A stretch of DNA of 64,000 nucleotides from SAR324 cluster bacterium (GTDB taxonomy: Bacteria > SAR324 > NAC60-12). Each line of letters starts with the position of its first letter. Within the stretch, counting starts at the first letter, position 1. The stretch covers positions 248,001 to 312,000 of the forward strand of contig JANQJU010000029.1 of assembly GCA_028281495.1 (NCBI GenBank). The letters run 5' to 3'. Below, piece by piece: positions 27,361-36,264 of the stretch. The notes beneath the pieces were generated by a model. It ran no database searches, was not told where the DNA came from, and saw only the letters and a list, made by a program, of their open reading frames with translations. The position numbers and the translations under genes are program-made.

Positions 27361-28800
27361 TTACAATTCCTTTGATTTTAGCACCATCATTTTTTCCACC
27401 TGCATGTCATGCATGGTATAGGGAATTCCTCCGACAGCTAAGCCGGATTGACGTAATCCGGCAAATGGCATCCAATCTACTCGGAAAGCGGTATGCTCGT
27501 TGACCATAATAGCAGAGGCATCCAAACGAGCATATGCCCTAGCAGCAAAATCCAAATCCTTAGTGAAAACTGACGCTTGGAAGGAAAACGGCAAGCTATT
27601 GGCCTGCGCAATCGCTTCGTCAATATTAGAAAAAGGATACACACATACTACCGGACCAAAAATTTCCATTTGACTCACCTTTGCCTCGGCAGAAGGATTG
27701 TACAGTACCGTGCATTCATAACAGGAATCGGAAATTCGATGGCCACCTGATAACACTTCTGCACCTGCTTCTACGGCTTCATTCACCCATGTTTCTACAC
27801 GATCCACTTCTCTAGAACGAATCAGCGGCCCAATCTCAGTGTCAGGAAGAGTTGGATCCCCCACTTTGAGAAGTTTTGCCCCATCTGCTAAGCGCTGAGC
27901 CAGTTCACGAGCAATCGACTCATGCACAAATACGCGTTGCACCGACACACACACTTGCCCGGCGTGGTAAAAACCGCCCTTGAGCAATGGTGATACGACT
28001 TCATCCAAGTTGACATCAGCGGCAACAATAGCTGGAGCTGCGCCACCGTGCTCCAGAGCACAACGAGTTCCAGGAGACACTTGAGAGCGTAACATCCATC
28101 CCACCTTAGCACTGCCAATGAATGAGAAAAACCCGACCCGCGAATCGGTAACCAGTTGCGAAGCAACTTTAAGATCATTGACCACCAGAGATTGGCACCA
28201 TTCTTCCGGCAGCCCAGCGTCATAAAGCATCTGAACAAACCGGAAACATGAAAGGGGTGTATCTTCGGCAGGTTTCACAATAACAGGACATCCGCTTGCA
28301 ACAGCGGGCCCCACCTGATGGACTATTAGGTTGAGTGGATGATTGAAAGCACTGACGGCGACAACTACGCCAATAGGTTCTTTCCGCGTAAAGGCAATCT
28401 TATTGCTTGAAGAGGCATTCACATTCATAGGAATCACGTTGCCGCCTTCAGTGCGTAATACTTCGATACAATTTTTGACGCCATCAATAGCACGAATCAC
28501 TTCAACTTTGGAATCCCCGTAAGGCTTCCCGCCTTCACGCGCAGCTTCAACTGTCAATTCTTCCACTTGGTCGCTCATCATTTGAGCAACTTTTTCCAAA
28601 ATCGCGATCCGTTGTGGCGGTTTTAGCCAAGAATCGCGATCCCGGTACAGACCATAAGCCGTAGCCAAGGCTTTTTCGACTGCCGCACTATCAGCAGCAG
28701 TTGCCGTTGCAATCAAGGAACCATCATAAGGAGCTGTAATTTTCACTTCCCCGTCATCTGTAGTCGCTCCGGGAATCATCAGACGAAAATGGGTGCTCAT
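27361..28800 (-). CDS. aldehyde dehydrogenase family protein
   Basis: The 479-residue protein is an NAD(P)-dependent aldehyde dehydrogenase. Expected catalytic residues are present: Asn153 (AFNHPLN), the general base Glu250 in ALEHGGAAP (usual LELGG), and the nucleophile Cys284 in GQVCVSVQRV. MEIFGPVV is the conserved C-terminal motif. AAAGGAG lies 5 nt before the ATG. It is 36 nt downstream of the acetolactate-synthase-like gene on the same strand and likely in one operon with it, so it probably oxidises a small aldehyde or semialdehyde related to that enzyme's product or substrate. The exact substrate cannot be read from sequence. Confidence 0.93.
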   Translation of the reverse strand: MSTHFRLMIPGATTDDGEVKITAPYDGSLIATATAADSAAVEKALATAYGLYRDRDSWLKPPQRIAILEKVAQMMSDQVEELTVEAAREGGKPYGDSKVEVIRAIDGVKNCIEVLRTEGGNVIPMNVNASSSNKIAFTRKEPIGVVVAVSAFNHPLNLIVHQVGPAVASGCPVIVKPAEDTPLSCFRFVQMLYDAGLPEEWCQSLVVNDLKVASQLVTDSRVGFFSFIGSAKVGWMLRSQVSPGTRCALEHGGAAPAIVAADVNLDEVVSPLLKGGFYHAGQVCVSVQRVFVHESIARELAQRLADGAKLLKVGDPTLPDTEIGPLIRSREVDRVETWVNEAVEAGAEVLSGGHRISDSCYECTVLYNPSAEAKVSQMEIFGPVVCVYPFSNIDEAIAQANSLPFSFQASVFTKDLDFAARAYARLDASAIMVNEHTAFRVDWMPFAGLRQSGLAVGGIPYTMHDMQVEKMMVLKSKEL

Positions 28801-28836
28801 GGGATCTCCTTTCTCGTAAAGGTTTGGCCAGATAGA

Positions 28837-30477
28837 TCATAGTTGTTTTGCGAGTTTGGCGATTTCGTTATTGAGGATTCGATCATTTTCAGAATAATCA
28901 ACAGGGCAATCGATCACGTGCACTCCAGGAGTATTCAGGCAGTTTTCCAAACAAGACAGCAGCCCTTCTGAGGAATCGACACGGTGGCCTAAAGCACCAT
29001 AACTTTCCGCATATTTGACGAAATCAGGATTACCATAATCCAACCCGAAATTCGGAAATCCCATATTGGCTTGCTTCCATTTGATCATGCCATATGCATC
29101 ATCACGCAAAATGAGTACGACGATATTGAGTTTCAATCGTACAGCTGTTTCCAACTCTTGAGAATTCATCATGAAGCCACCATCCCCGCAAATGGCCATA
29201 GCTTTGCGGTCTGGATACACGAGGTTCGCTGCCATCGCGGAAGGCAACCCTGCTCCCATCGTTGCCAACGCATTGTCCAACAAAACTGTATTGGGATGAT
29301 AGGCTCGATAATTGCGGGCAAACCAGATCTTATACACTCCGTTATCTAGACAAATAAGACCATCTTCGGGCATGGCTTTGCGAACATCCGCTACCAAACG
29401 TTGAGGATAAATCGGAAAACGTGGGTCATCGGCTCCTTCAAGTAAATGGGCATCCATTCGTTCTTTGACCTTCATGAAATATGAAAAGTCCCAAGAGTCC
29501 TGTTTCTGTAGTCTCTCCTTGATTTGCCATATGCTGTTCGCAATATCGCCAACAACTTCCACTTGTGGAAAATAAACCGGATCTACCTCAGCCGAGAAAA
29601 AATTAATATGAATTACTTTCACTCCACCTTGCGTCATAAAAAATGGCGGTTTTTCCACAACATCGTGTCCTACATTGATAATCAGATCTGCATGTTCAAT
29701 AGCACGATGCAAAAAGTCATTGGCTGAAAGGGAAGCGTTCCCAATATAATTTGGATGGGTCTCACTCACTACGCCTTTGCCCATCTGTGTGCTGAAAAAA
29801 GGAATTCCAAATTTATCCACAAATTGCCTCAACATATTGCAGGTCATTTTTCGATTGGAACCCGCTCCAATCAATAACAAAGGGTTCTTGGCCTGCTCAA
29901 TCAATGCGACTGCTCGGTTGATAGCCTTTTCTTCTGCAATTGGACGTCGAACTACACTTTGACCAATTAATTGCTCATCAGTGTTCTCATCGGCAATATC
30001 TTCGGGAAATTCTAAGTGAACTGCACCGGGACGTTCCTCCTCAGCACGGCGGATTGCCTCGCGAACACGAGAAGGAATGTTATCACCACTTACTATCTGT
30101 TTGGTGTATTTGGTCAGTGGCCGCATCATATCCACTATATCAACAATCTGAAATTGACCTTGCTTGCTGCTTTTGATGGGCTTTTGGCCAGTAATCATCA
30201 TCATAGGCATGCCCCCTAATTGAGCATAAGCTGCGGCAGTTACAAAGTTGGTCGCTCCAGGTCCCAATGTGGACATGCAAACTCCAGTTTTCCCTGTCAA
30301 CCGCCCATAAGTGGCTGCCATGAATGCCGCTGCTTGCTCATGACGAGTCAAAATGAGCCTTATATTTGAGTCGATCAAAGAATTCAGCATATCTAGGTTT
30401 TCTTCCCCTGGAATTCCAAAGATGTACTTCACGCCTTCAGCTTCTAAAGCTTTAACGAATAAATCGGACGCCTTCAT
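28837..30477 (-). CDS. acetolactate-synthase-like thiamine diphosphate enzyme
   Basis: The 546-residue protein has the three-domain fold of ThDP-dependent decarboxylases and synthases: an N-terminal PYR domain with catalytic Glu47 (TRHEQAAAFMAATYGR), a central domain, and a C-terminal PP domain with the ThDP/Mg motif CGDGGFMMNSQELETA and LRDDAYGMIKWKQ. It most resembles large subunits of acetolactate synthase, which condense two pyruvates. No small regulatory subunit (ilvH-like) gene is nearby, as in catabolic enzymes. The start at 30477 has GAAAGG 5 nt upstream and is preferred over a GTG at 30483. It forms a pair with the downstream aldehyde dehydrogenase; the pathway served is unknown. Confidence 0.9.
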   Translation of the reverse strand: MKASDLFVKALEAEGVKYIFGIPGEENLDMLNSLIDSNIRLILTRHEQAAAFMAATYGRLTGKTGVCMSTLGPGATNFVTAAAYAQLGGMPMMMITGQKPIKSSKQGQFQIVDIVDMMRPLTKYTKQIVSGDNIPSRVREAIRRAEEERPGAVHLEFPEDIADENTDEQLIGQSVVRRPIAEEKAINRAVALIEQAKNPLLLIGAGSNRKMTCNMLRQFVDKFGIPFFSTQMGKGVVSETHPNYIGNASLSANDFLHRAIEHADLIINVGHDVVEKPPFFMTQGGVKVIHINFFSAEVDPVYFPQVEVVGDIANSIWQIKERLQKQDSWDFSYFMKVKERMDAHLLEGADDPRFPIYPQRLVADVRKAMPEDGLICLDNGVYKIWFARNYRAYHPNTVLLDNALATMGAGLPSAMAANLVYPDRKAMAICGDGGFMMNSQELETAVRLKLNIVVLILRDDAYGMIKWKQANMGFPNFGLDYGNPDFVKYAESYGALGHRVDSSEGLLSCLENCLNTPGVHVIDCPVDYSENDRILNNEIAKLAKQL

Positions 30478-30523
30478 AAGCACCTTTCTCCTTTCACTAG
30501 AATGACTGTGTCTAAGAAAGCCC

Positions 30524-30541
30524 GCTCTCTAAGTCGAGAGC
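30524..30541 (-). promoter_or_regulatory. short inverted repeat upstream of the ThDP enzyme gene
   Basis: GCTCTC (30524-30529) and GAGAGC (30536-30541) form a perfect 6-bp inverted repeat around TAAGTC, 46 bp before the enzyme start. It may be an operator, or a weak hairpin ending the transcript of the upstream DUF1853 gene. Confidence 0.25.
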
Positions 30542-30605
30542 CAGCATTAGGCAATTGTCGACCTAACCCTAGCATCTTTGCGCATCCGGAAGCACCTCAA
30601 AAAAA

Positions 30606-31559
30606 TTAATACACCGTCGGCCCAAAGCTTGATCCCGACTCAGGCCAGGTATTTGGTACAATGAAACCACGTTCCGTCTCGCGCCAAAGCAGTGATTCGT
30701 GCTGAGAAAAACCGGCTATCATTACTGACAAAGGCTGAACTTCATAAAGTTGTAAAAGCCGTTTTAGTGCCGACTCTCCAGTCAACAGTAAATTCCCTTC
30801 CAAGTCAGATTTAGTAGCAAGCCACTGTTTTCGGGGCAGCAATAACCAACGGCGATGCACATCAGAAAAGAGATTGGAAGCTTCCCTAAAATAGCACCAC
30901 CATCCTCTTAGATGATAGGGATGTGCCTCTTGGGGAGAAACGCCTTGGGAATGATGATAAAAAAGCTGTCCTTTAATAAAAGCTCTTGATTCCACCATAC
31001 CCCATCCGAAATCCCGCAGTATGGATTGGCCAGCTGGAGTTCTACCCAGGTGTAACTGCTTGTGAAGCAGCTTGTTTAATTTCAGATCTAAACGATCATT
31101 TGCACTTGGCCCAATCCATGAAGACCACTCGCTACCTTCCCCATATCCAAGGTAAAATTTTACAGCCACTTCCCAATGAAACGGTTTCTTGAGGAATCTG
31201 TCGTATAGTAAAAAATCAAATTCTCCTAACGTTTGGCCTCCTTCAATCACTTGTTGACCTGCCTTTTTTAAGTCGAACTTTTCATGATGCATCAACCAAA
31301 ACTCGACCAATGCTTCGAAGTATCGACCTAAGCGATGAGATGAGCGGGATTCAAGAAAACGCTCCAACGCTTCAGGTTGTTCATCTAATGAAACCAACCA
31401 CGGCTGATATTCTTGCAATTGATCTAGGAACCATTCTTGGGAAAGGATTAAACTCAAATCAATAGCTGCCGTATTTGCCATCAAAGGAGGGCTTCCAATG
31501 ATCCAGGCCAAATCACGCACACCGGGATGATTGAATTCAAAAAGTTGAGGGTCGAACAT
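30606..31559 (-). CDS. DUF1853 family protein
   Basis: The 317-residue protein matches the DUF1853 family by its conserved features: LGRYFEALVEFWL near residue 97, GEFDFLLYD near 131, HWEVAVKFYLGYG near 147, and LDLKLNKLLHKQL near 177. The spacing of the Asp in GEFDFLL and the E-x-x-x-K in HWEVAVK resembles a PD-(D/E)XK nuclease core; that is inference, as the family has no established function. It starts at 31559 with only a weak ribosome site and a very AT-rich region upstream. It may be cotranscribed with the ThDP enzyme gene 128 bp downstream, though a hairpin lies between. Confidence 0.85.
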   Translation of the reverse strand: MFDPQLFEFNHPGVRDLAWIIGSPPLMANTAAIDLSLILSQEWFLDQLQEYQPWLVSLDEQPEALERFLESRSSHRLGRYFEALVEFWLMHHEKFDLKKAGQQVIEGGQTLGEFDFLLYDRFLKKPFHWEVAVKFYLGYGEGSEWSSWIGPSANDRLDLKLNKLLHKQLHLGRTPAGQSILRDFGWGMVESRAFIKGQLFYHHSQGVSPQEAHPYHLRGWWCYFREASNLFSDVHRRWLLLPRKQWLATKSDLEGNLLLTGESALKRLLQLYEVQPLSVMIAGFSQHESLLWRETERGFIVPNTWPESGSSFGPTVY

Positions 31560-31907
31560 GCGAGATCAGAAAAAAAAAATTAATATTTTTTTTGAACCAT
31601 ATTCCAAGAAATGCGTTCTGAAATATAGAATTTAAAACAAAGTTAAAACTATACTCAAATTTTATTTATAAAAATCAAACTAAAATAAAAAATACAGATT
31701 CATCCAATCTCAATTGTTGTGTCCGAAACAAGATCAATCTTTTTTCATAAGAAATATTATTTTTTCCCAACAAAAAACTGAATTTTGAGAAAGTAAAATA
31801 TTGTAACACTAGAAATTAATGCTCCTCCAGGCCGAGTTGCATGTTTTCTCAAAAGAGTTCCAATAAGCGATTGAAGTATTGTTTTTTTCCGAAGGTGCCC
31901 AATTCCA

Positions 31908-31932
31908 TTAGTTCTGGAAGTGATGGAACTAA
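31908..31932. repeat. 7-bp inverted repeat
   Basis: TTAGTTC (31908-31914) and GAACTAA (31926-31932) pair perfectly around an 11-nt loop, inside the patch of changed composition. Confidence 0.35.
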
Positions 31933-31997
31933 CGGAACACCCTATCCTCAGTTTTCTAATCCTTGCGAGACTGGGGGGACTTCTTCGGAAGGTGCCT

Positions 31998-32030
31998 CCC
32001 CCTGACTCTATGCGCCCAAGTGTCAGGGGG
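31998..32030. repeat. 9-bp GC-rich inverted repeat
   Basis: CCCCCTGAC (31998-32006) and GTCAGGGGG (32022-32030) pair perfectly around a 15-nt loop. There is no T-run on either side, so it is not a typical terminator. It may be a structured RNA element or the remnant of an insertion end. Confidence 0.4.
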
Positions 32031-32237
32031 AAATCCTGCAAGATCATTTGAAGGTATGTCAGACGTGTGGGAATTTGGCATTGCAGTAAGCGACGTGTCG
32101 TTGTCATGTGAAGGAACTGGAAAGATGCTTTATGAAACGCTGCAATCGGACATTGGTCTACTGTACATTACGCCAATGGTTCAAGGGGGATTGCTTCGAA
32201 AAAAATGCGGATAGTTAGGATTGATCATGAGCATCTA

Positions 32238-32984
32238 CTATTTTCCCAAATACTGATTAATGATGTCATCAATCTTTCCTTCATGTTTTATAGATCGCAT
32301 CGCATTATTAAACTCAGGCAACCGCTTTGCAAAATTCGATTTCTTTGAAATCGCCAAGTAAACGGCCTGATTATTTTGATGTTGAAATGGAGCTTTTTCG
32401 ATTTTATTTTTATGCCCTTCATTTAGGATAAAATAATCCATAACACTCTCTTTTCCAATAATTACATCCAAACGATTTCTCGCCAGCATGTTAACTGCCT
32501 GTACTGGACTTACTACAGGATATTTTTTAACTTCATCATCATCAAAACGGGGAAAATAGCTAGTTCCTCTTTGAAAACCAACTTCATAGGAGTAGAGATC
32601 TTCATATTTATTAATAACGACTTCATGGCCTTTTAAGGTATAAAACCGAATGGAGTTTTTTTCTAATATAGGAGGGGTTACAAACACCATAACCTCTTCT
32701 CATTTTTCAGTTTTATGTAGGCCAGGGTTAATGTCAACTTCTCCAGCTTCCGTGAAACTAAGACAACGAGACCAAGGACATTCTATAAATTCCACTTCCA
32801 AATTTAAACGCCCCGCAATTGCTTTTACTATGTCGATTTCTATTCCACTATAAGTAGTTCCCTCGATGATTTCCCAAGGTGGCCAATTTGTAATAGCAGC
32901 TTTTAATTTTTCTCCAAGAGCATCTTGAGCATTTACAATCAACATTGCGACAATGAAGTAGGAGATATTTATGCTTTTTTTCAT
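32238..32984 (-). pseudogene. family 3 periplasmic solute-binding protein, broken by one in-frame TGA
   Basis: The minus-strand frame from the ATG at 32984 (GGAAGGGAG 5 nt upstream) to 32238 encodes a complete amino-acid-type solute-binding protein of about 247 residues, interrupted only by a TGA at 32702-32700. Both halves are in the same frame, so no base is missing. Before the stop: signal peptide (about 1-24), AITNWPPWEI, SGIEIDIVKAIAGRL, and GEVDINPGLHKTEK. After it: EEVMVFVTPPI, QAVNMLARNRLDVIIG and a C-terminal helix. Relatives usually have a basic residue at the stop position, so CGA to TGA by a single transition is likely. It could be a recent pseudogene, a sequencing error, or a read-through product. 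No ABC-permease genes lie nearby. Confidence 0.8.
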
Positions 32985-33285
32985 CAATGCTCCCTTCCAA
33001 TTTCTGACAGGTATTCCAATTATCTTTCTGCTTCCTTTATACGTTGAAGTGCAATAAATTGCCTTCAAGTCAGCTTATATTGCTTTATAGTCTGTTAAAA
33101 ACACAAAATTCAATAAATTCCTCACCAAATGGAAAAAGCCGGGTTCCAATCACATCCCAATCACTTAAGTACTATGCCTAAGACTGCTGGCCGCTCAAAC
33201 GAACTGGCCACAGCCCCACTCGATCTTTAAATTCACACAAAATAAATTTCAAATGTACTAATCAGATTATAATCATTTTTTTTAA
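32985..33285. other. 301-bp intergenic region
   Basis: I see no gene or strong signal. It lies downstream of the TonB-like gene and upstream of the broken solute-binding gene, both on the minus strand. It is AT-rich at its right end and should hold the promoter of the latter. Confidence 0.5.
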
Positions 33286-35451
33286 TTAACGTAGTAACCA
33301 TATTGGAGGATAAATGAATCGGAAATGCACTTGCAGCGTTTCCTCTTCGAAATCGGAAGGCAAAGGAGGTAAGTTTGTGACACCTAAGATGGCGTTTATG
33401 ACTGAATCAGTCATACGATCAGATGCCTGTTGTACATCAGTGACCTCATAGGCGGTTACTTGACCTTTTGAATTTAAAGTCACCAAAACAAAAACATCAC
33501 CGCCGTTTGGCACCAATCCTTGGATGTAGTCTGCCGGCGGATGATTGTTCCAATTATACAACAGCGCTTTTGCCCATCTACCCATATAAGATTCATAAGG
33601 CCAATTGTAGTTGCTGAGTTCATACATTGATCCAAGTCTTCTGAACCCCCCTCTGGGCGCTTTTGGTGGAGGGGGTTTGGCCCCGCTTAGGCGAGTAACA
33701 GTCGTTTTTGACCGATTTTTATTGATTAAAGAAGATTGATCGAACACTGAAGGAGCAGCGTTCGAAGCTGAGCTTGGGGCTTTTAACGTGTTTGAAGCAT
33801 CAGTTATTTGTGAAGAATTCCGATTGGCTAAGAAATAATTTTCCGGCAATGGAGCAAGTTCTTTTGGCGTGCTGTCCTCATTCGTTATTGGCTTCTTCCC
33901 TATAGATTCGGAGTTCTCTCCAAATCCGAAATCAGTCGAAGATGCTTCTGAAGTACTTTTAGAACTAGACGAAAGTCTAGATATTTTCTGTGATTTCTGC
34001 GCATTTTTTGAATCTTCTGGGGCTTTTCTTTGAGGCAACTGAATACTCGCCACGATTTCTTCACTGCTAGAATTACTTTCCAGTATTAGATCAAGATCTT
34101 TTACTGAATCCTGGGGAGAATCAGTTTGTACATCTGACGACGACATCTCCTGTTGTGCAGGTTCAGTAGAAAGGCTGTTTGCGTCATTACTCGACTCAAC
34201 ACTCTCAACATTATCGGCTTTAATTTCTGAAGTTTGACTATCCTGCTCGTCTTCCGCAGTTTGTTCCGAAAATTCTTCAACGAATGAATCCTCAGGGCCA
34301 ATAGAACCCGAAACTTTTTCCAGAGAATCTGATAATGGAACTTCTTCACTACGAGTTTTCGTCGGAGGAGACTGCTGAATTTCTGAATCAAAAAATGAGG
34401 AATCAGAAAGTTCCATAGCTGTAGAATGCCGATTTTCCACATCACTTGTCGTTTGACTGGAGGTATCTCCCTGAATAAATTCCGGGCTTCTAGATAACTC
34501 TGAGTTTTCACCTTGTGTGATCTCACTCGGTAGTTGTGGCAGTTCCTCAAGATCCGCTTCTCCACTGGAATCTGAGGTAAGTTGAACTGAGTCTTTCATT
34601 AGTTTTGTCGGAGTTTCACTAACTTCTAGATTATCTTCCCTTTTGAATTCTGATTCGGTTTCCTGCGATTCTATTTCCTGTGACTTGGTTGTTAGAAGAT
34701 CATTTTTTCGCTCATCAGTATCAAAACCTAGATCCTCACTGGTTTCTTCTAAAACAATTTTTTGTTCGATTTCTGAAGAAGTATCTTGTTCACCAAGAGT
34801 TTGCTGCGAAGCGGCCTTTAGCATCCGCATGCTCAATTCAGGGGATTCCTGTTCCTGAACCAAATCGTTGAGCAATTGTTTTTTTGGAATTTCCACTTCT
34901 GGATTTTCTACCGGAAGATCAACTACCTCCTCTTCCGGTAATATTTCAGTTTCTAGAGTTTCAGCCTCAAGTTTTTCCAATCGTTTTTCAGGTTTTGGAA
35001 GTTCAGCTTTAAGCTTTTCCGGTTGGACTTCAATCTCAGTTTCAGACACATTTTCTAACATGTCTTGAGTCGCAGAAATTTTTTCACTGATTTGAATAGG
35101 CTGTTTTAAAGCTTTTACAACATCGTCGGGAAGCGTCTGTGGAATCGAATTTTCTACTTCAACAGGGATTTCAGTTTGAAGCAAAGGATCAGCTTCAGCT
35201 TGAACCTTCTTCTCGATTTCTACTGACTCCGACAGCTTTAGTTCTTCATCTGAAATTTCAAACCTGGCAGTAGGAAGTTCGAGTAGCGTGATCGTTAGAT
35301 CGGACTGTTTGGAGGTAGCTGGAATTATTTTCTCAACAGGTAGCCAAACAAATAAGAGGAAGTGCAATATCAGGGCAAGAAAAAACGAGGTCGCCCAAAT
35401 CAGGAAGGGGTGGAAGAAGAATATAGAGGAATCATGGCTAGCTTGCGTCAA
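33286..35451 (-). CDS. giant acidic TonB-like protein
   Basis: The 721-residue protein has one N-terminal membrane anchor (about residues 12-34), a linker of about 560 residues very rich in Glu, Ser, Asp and Gln, a short basic Pro-rich patch (GAKPPPPKAPRGGFRRLG, about 605), and a C-terminal TonB-type domain (about 620-721) with LVTLNSKGQVTAYEV and HFRFIYPP at the end. TonB couples inner-membrane proton motive force to outer-membrane transporters. Typical TonB proteins are about 240 residues with a Pro/Lys-rich linker, so this length and acidity are unusual. No exbB or exbD is adjacent. It starts at a TTG overlapping gatC by 14 nt, implying translational coupling. A TonB-like or cell-envelope spanning role is inferred. 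Confidence 0.8.
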   Translation of the reverse strand: MTQASHDSSIFFFHPFLIWATSFFLALILHFLLFVWLPVEKIIPATSKQSDLTITLLELPTARFEISDEELKLSESVEIEKKVQAEADPLLQTEIPVEVENSIPQTLPDDVVKALKQPIQISEKISATQDMLENVSETEIEVQPEKLKAELPKPEKRLEKLEAETLETEILPEEEVVDLPVENPEVEIPKKQLLNDLVQEQESPELSMRMLKAASQQTLGEQDTSSEIEQKIVLEETSEDLGFDTDERKNDLLTTKSQEIESQETESEFKREDNLEVSETPTKLMKDSVQLTSDSSGEADLEELPQLPSEITQGENSELSRSPEFIQGDTSSQTTSDVENRHSTAMELSDSSFFDSEIQQSPPTKTRSEEVPLSDSLEKVSGSIGPEDSFVEEFSEQTAEDEQDSQTSEIKADNVESVESSNDANSLSTEPAQQEMSSSDVQTDSPQDSVKDLDLILESNSSSEEIVASIQLPQRKAPEDSKNAQKSQKISRLSSSSKSTSEASSTDFGFGENSESIGKKPITNEDSTPKELAPLPENYFLANRNSSQITDASNTLKAPSSASNAAPSVFDQSSLINKNRSKTTVTRLSGAKPPPPKAPRGGFRRLGSMYELSNYNWPYESYMGRWAKALLYNWNNHPPADYIQGLVPNGGDVFVLVTLNSKGQVTAYEVTDVQQASDRMTDSVINAILGVTNLPPLPSDFEEETLQVHFRFIYPPIWLLR

Positions 35452-35719
35452 TGACTTTCGGCACTTTAAAAAAATGGTTTTCGGTATAAGGGCTAAAATC
35501 TTCAGGAACTATAGAAGAGGGTTTTAGTTCATCTCCCCTGAATTGTACCATCATTGATTCATCTCGATCAACAGTTTCATCCGAGACTTCCACCGATTCC
35601 AAAATTTGAAAGTAATCCAAGATGTTCGAAAATTGTTGTGCAAATACCTCAGCCTCTGCTTCGTTCACTTGTAATGCTGAGAGTTTAGCTATCTTTTTAA
35701 CGTCCTCAATAGAAAACAT
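35438..35719 (-). CDS. gatC: Asp/Glu-tRNA amidotransferase subunit C
   Basis: GatC is the small subunit that holds together GatA and GatB, which convert Glu-tRNA(Gln) or Asp-tRNA(Asn) to the amidated form. The 93 residues fit the family: SIEDVKKIAKLSALQV at the N-terminus, FAQQFSNILDYFQILE in the centre and a C-terminal PYTENHFFKVPKVI. AAAGGGA lies about 8 nt before the ATG. gatA and gatB are not in the window, so this copy is separated from its partners. It overlaps the TonB-like gene downstream and follows fabZ by about 90 nt. Confidence 0.93.
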   Translation of the reverse strand: MFSIEDVKKIAKLSALQVNEAEAEVFAQQFSNILDYFQILESVEVSDETVDRDESMMVQFRGDELKPSSIVPEDFSPYTENHFFKVPKVIDAS

Positions 35720-35808
35720 GACTTTTCCCTTTCAAATTCATCAGGTTTGGCGGTTTATGCCGGTCGTCACCATCATGTCGATTAGGCTTATATCTAACTA
35801 GACTCATT

Positions 35809-36258
35809 TCACTTCTTATCTTTTAACGCTCCATCAAAAATCATCATCTTAATCTCTGCCTTGGCTGCCAACTTATCCTCCACGGTAGCAATCCCATCAA
35901 AAGCCCATAGTGCTCCCCGGTGGGCTTTCAATTTAACATCCAAAATCAACTGATCTCCTGGGATCACAGGATGTTTAAACCGTGCTTTCTCAATTCCACC
36001 AAACAATATGTTAGAGTTTTTTGGATCATCCAACTCTGAAAAGATAGCAATACCTCCTGCCTGAGCCAATGCCTCTACTACCAACACACCAGGCATAAGA
36101 GGGTTTCCCGGAAAATGTCCTTGAAAATAAGGCTCACTTCCCGATACATTTTTAAGCGCTTTACAATATTTACCTGGACCCAATTCCAAAACTCGATCCA
36201 CCAACAGAAAAGGATAGCGATGGGGCAAGATGGCTGTGATTTCTTCGAATTTCAACAT
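35809..36258 (-). CDS. fabZ: (3R)-hydroxyacyl-ACP dehydratase
   Basis: FabZ dehydrates 3-hydroxyacyl-ACP in fatty-acid elongation. The 149-residue protein shows the hot-dog fold signatures: ILPHRYPFLLVDRV at the N-terminus, the catalytic His in YFQGHFPGNPLMPGV (about residue 55) and the catalytic Glu in VVEALAQAGGI (about residue 69). It starts 6 nt after skp. The skp-fabZ order is common in Gram-negative envelope clusters that also include lpxD, lpxA and lpxB, which are missing here. Confidence 0.96.
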   Translation of the reverse strand: MLKFEEITAILPHRYPFLLVDRVLELGPGKYCKALKNVSGSEPYFQGHFPGNPLMPGVLVVEALAQAGGIAIFSELDDPKNSNILFGGIEKARFKHPVIPGDQLILDVKLKAHRGALWAFDGIATVEDKLAAKAEIKMMIFDGALKDKK

Positions 36259-36264
36259 GTTACT

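Larger units (their letters stand above)
31560..32237. other. 678-bp gene-free, partly very AT-rich region with hairpins
   Basis: Bases 31560 to about 31800 are extremely AT-rich, with long A and T runs, and may hold the DUF1853 promoter. From about 31880 composition changes abruptly and two inverted repeats appear (31908-31932 and 31998-32030). Open frames over 32000-32215 have no recognisable family and no ribosome sites. The patch looks like a decayed or non-coding insertion. Confidence 0.5.

Noticed and set aside
31757..32214. Opposed open frames of 83 and 116 codons in the hairpin region
   Set aside because: No family, no ribosome site, and they overlap inverted repeats. A stop-interrupted third frame with Cys pairs looked vaguely transposase-like but could not be supported.
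32700..32702. Selenocysteine read-through of the TGA in the solute-binding gene
   Set aside because: No SECIS-like hairpin directly follows, and the position is normally basic rather than Cys or Sec.
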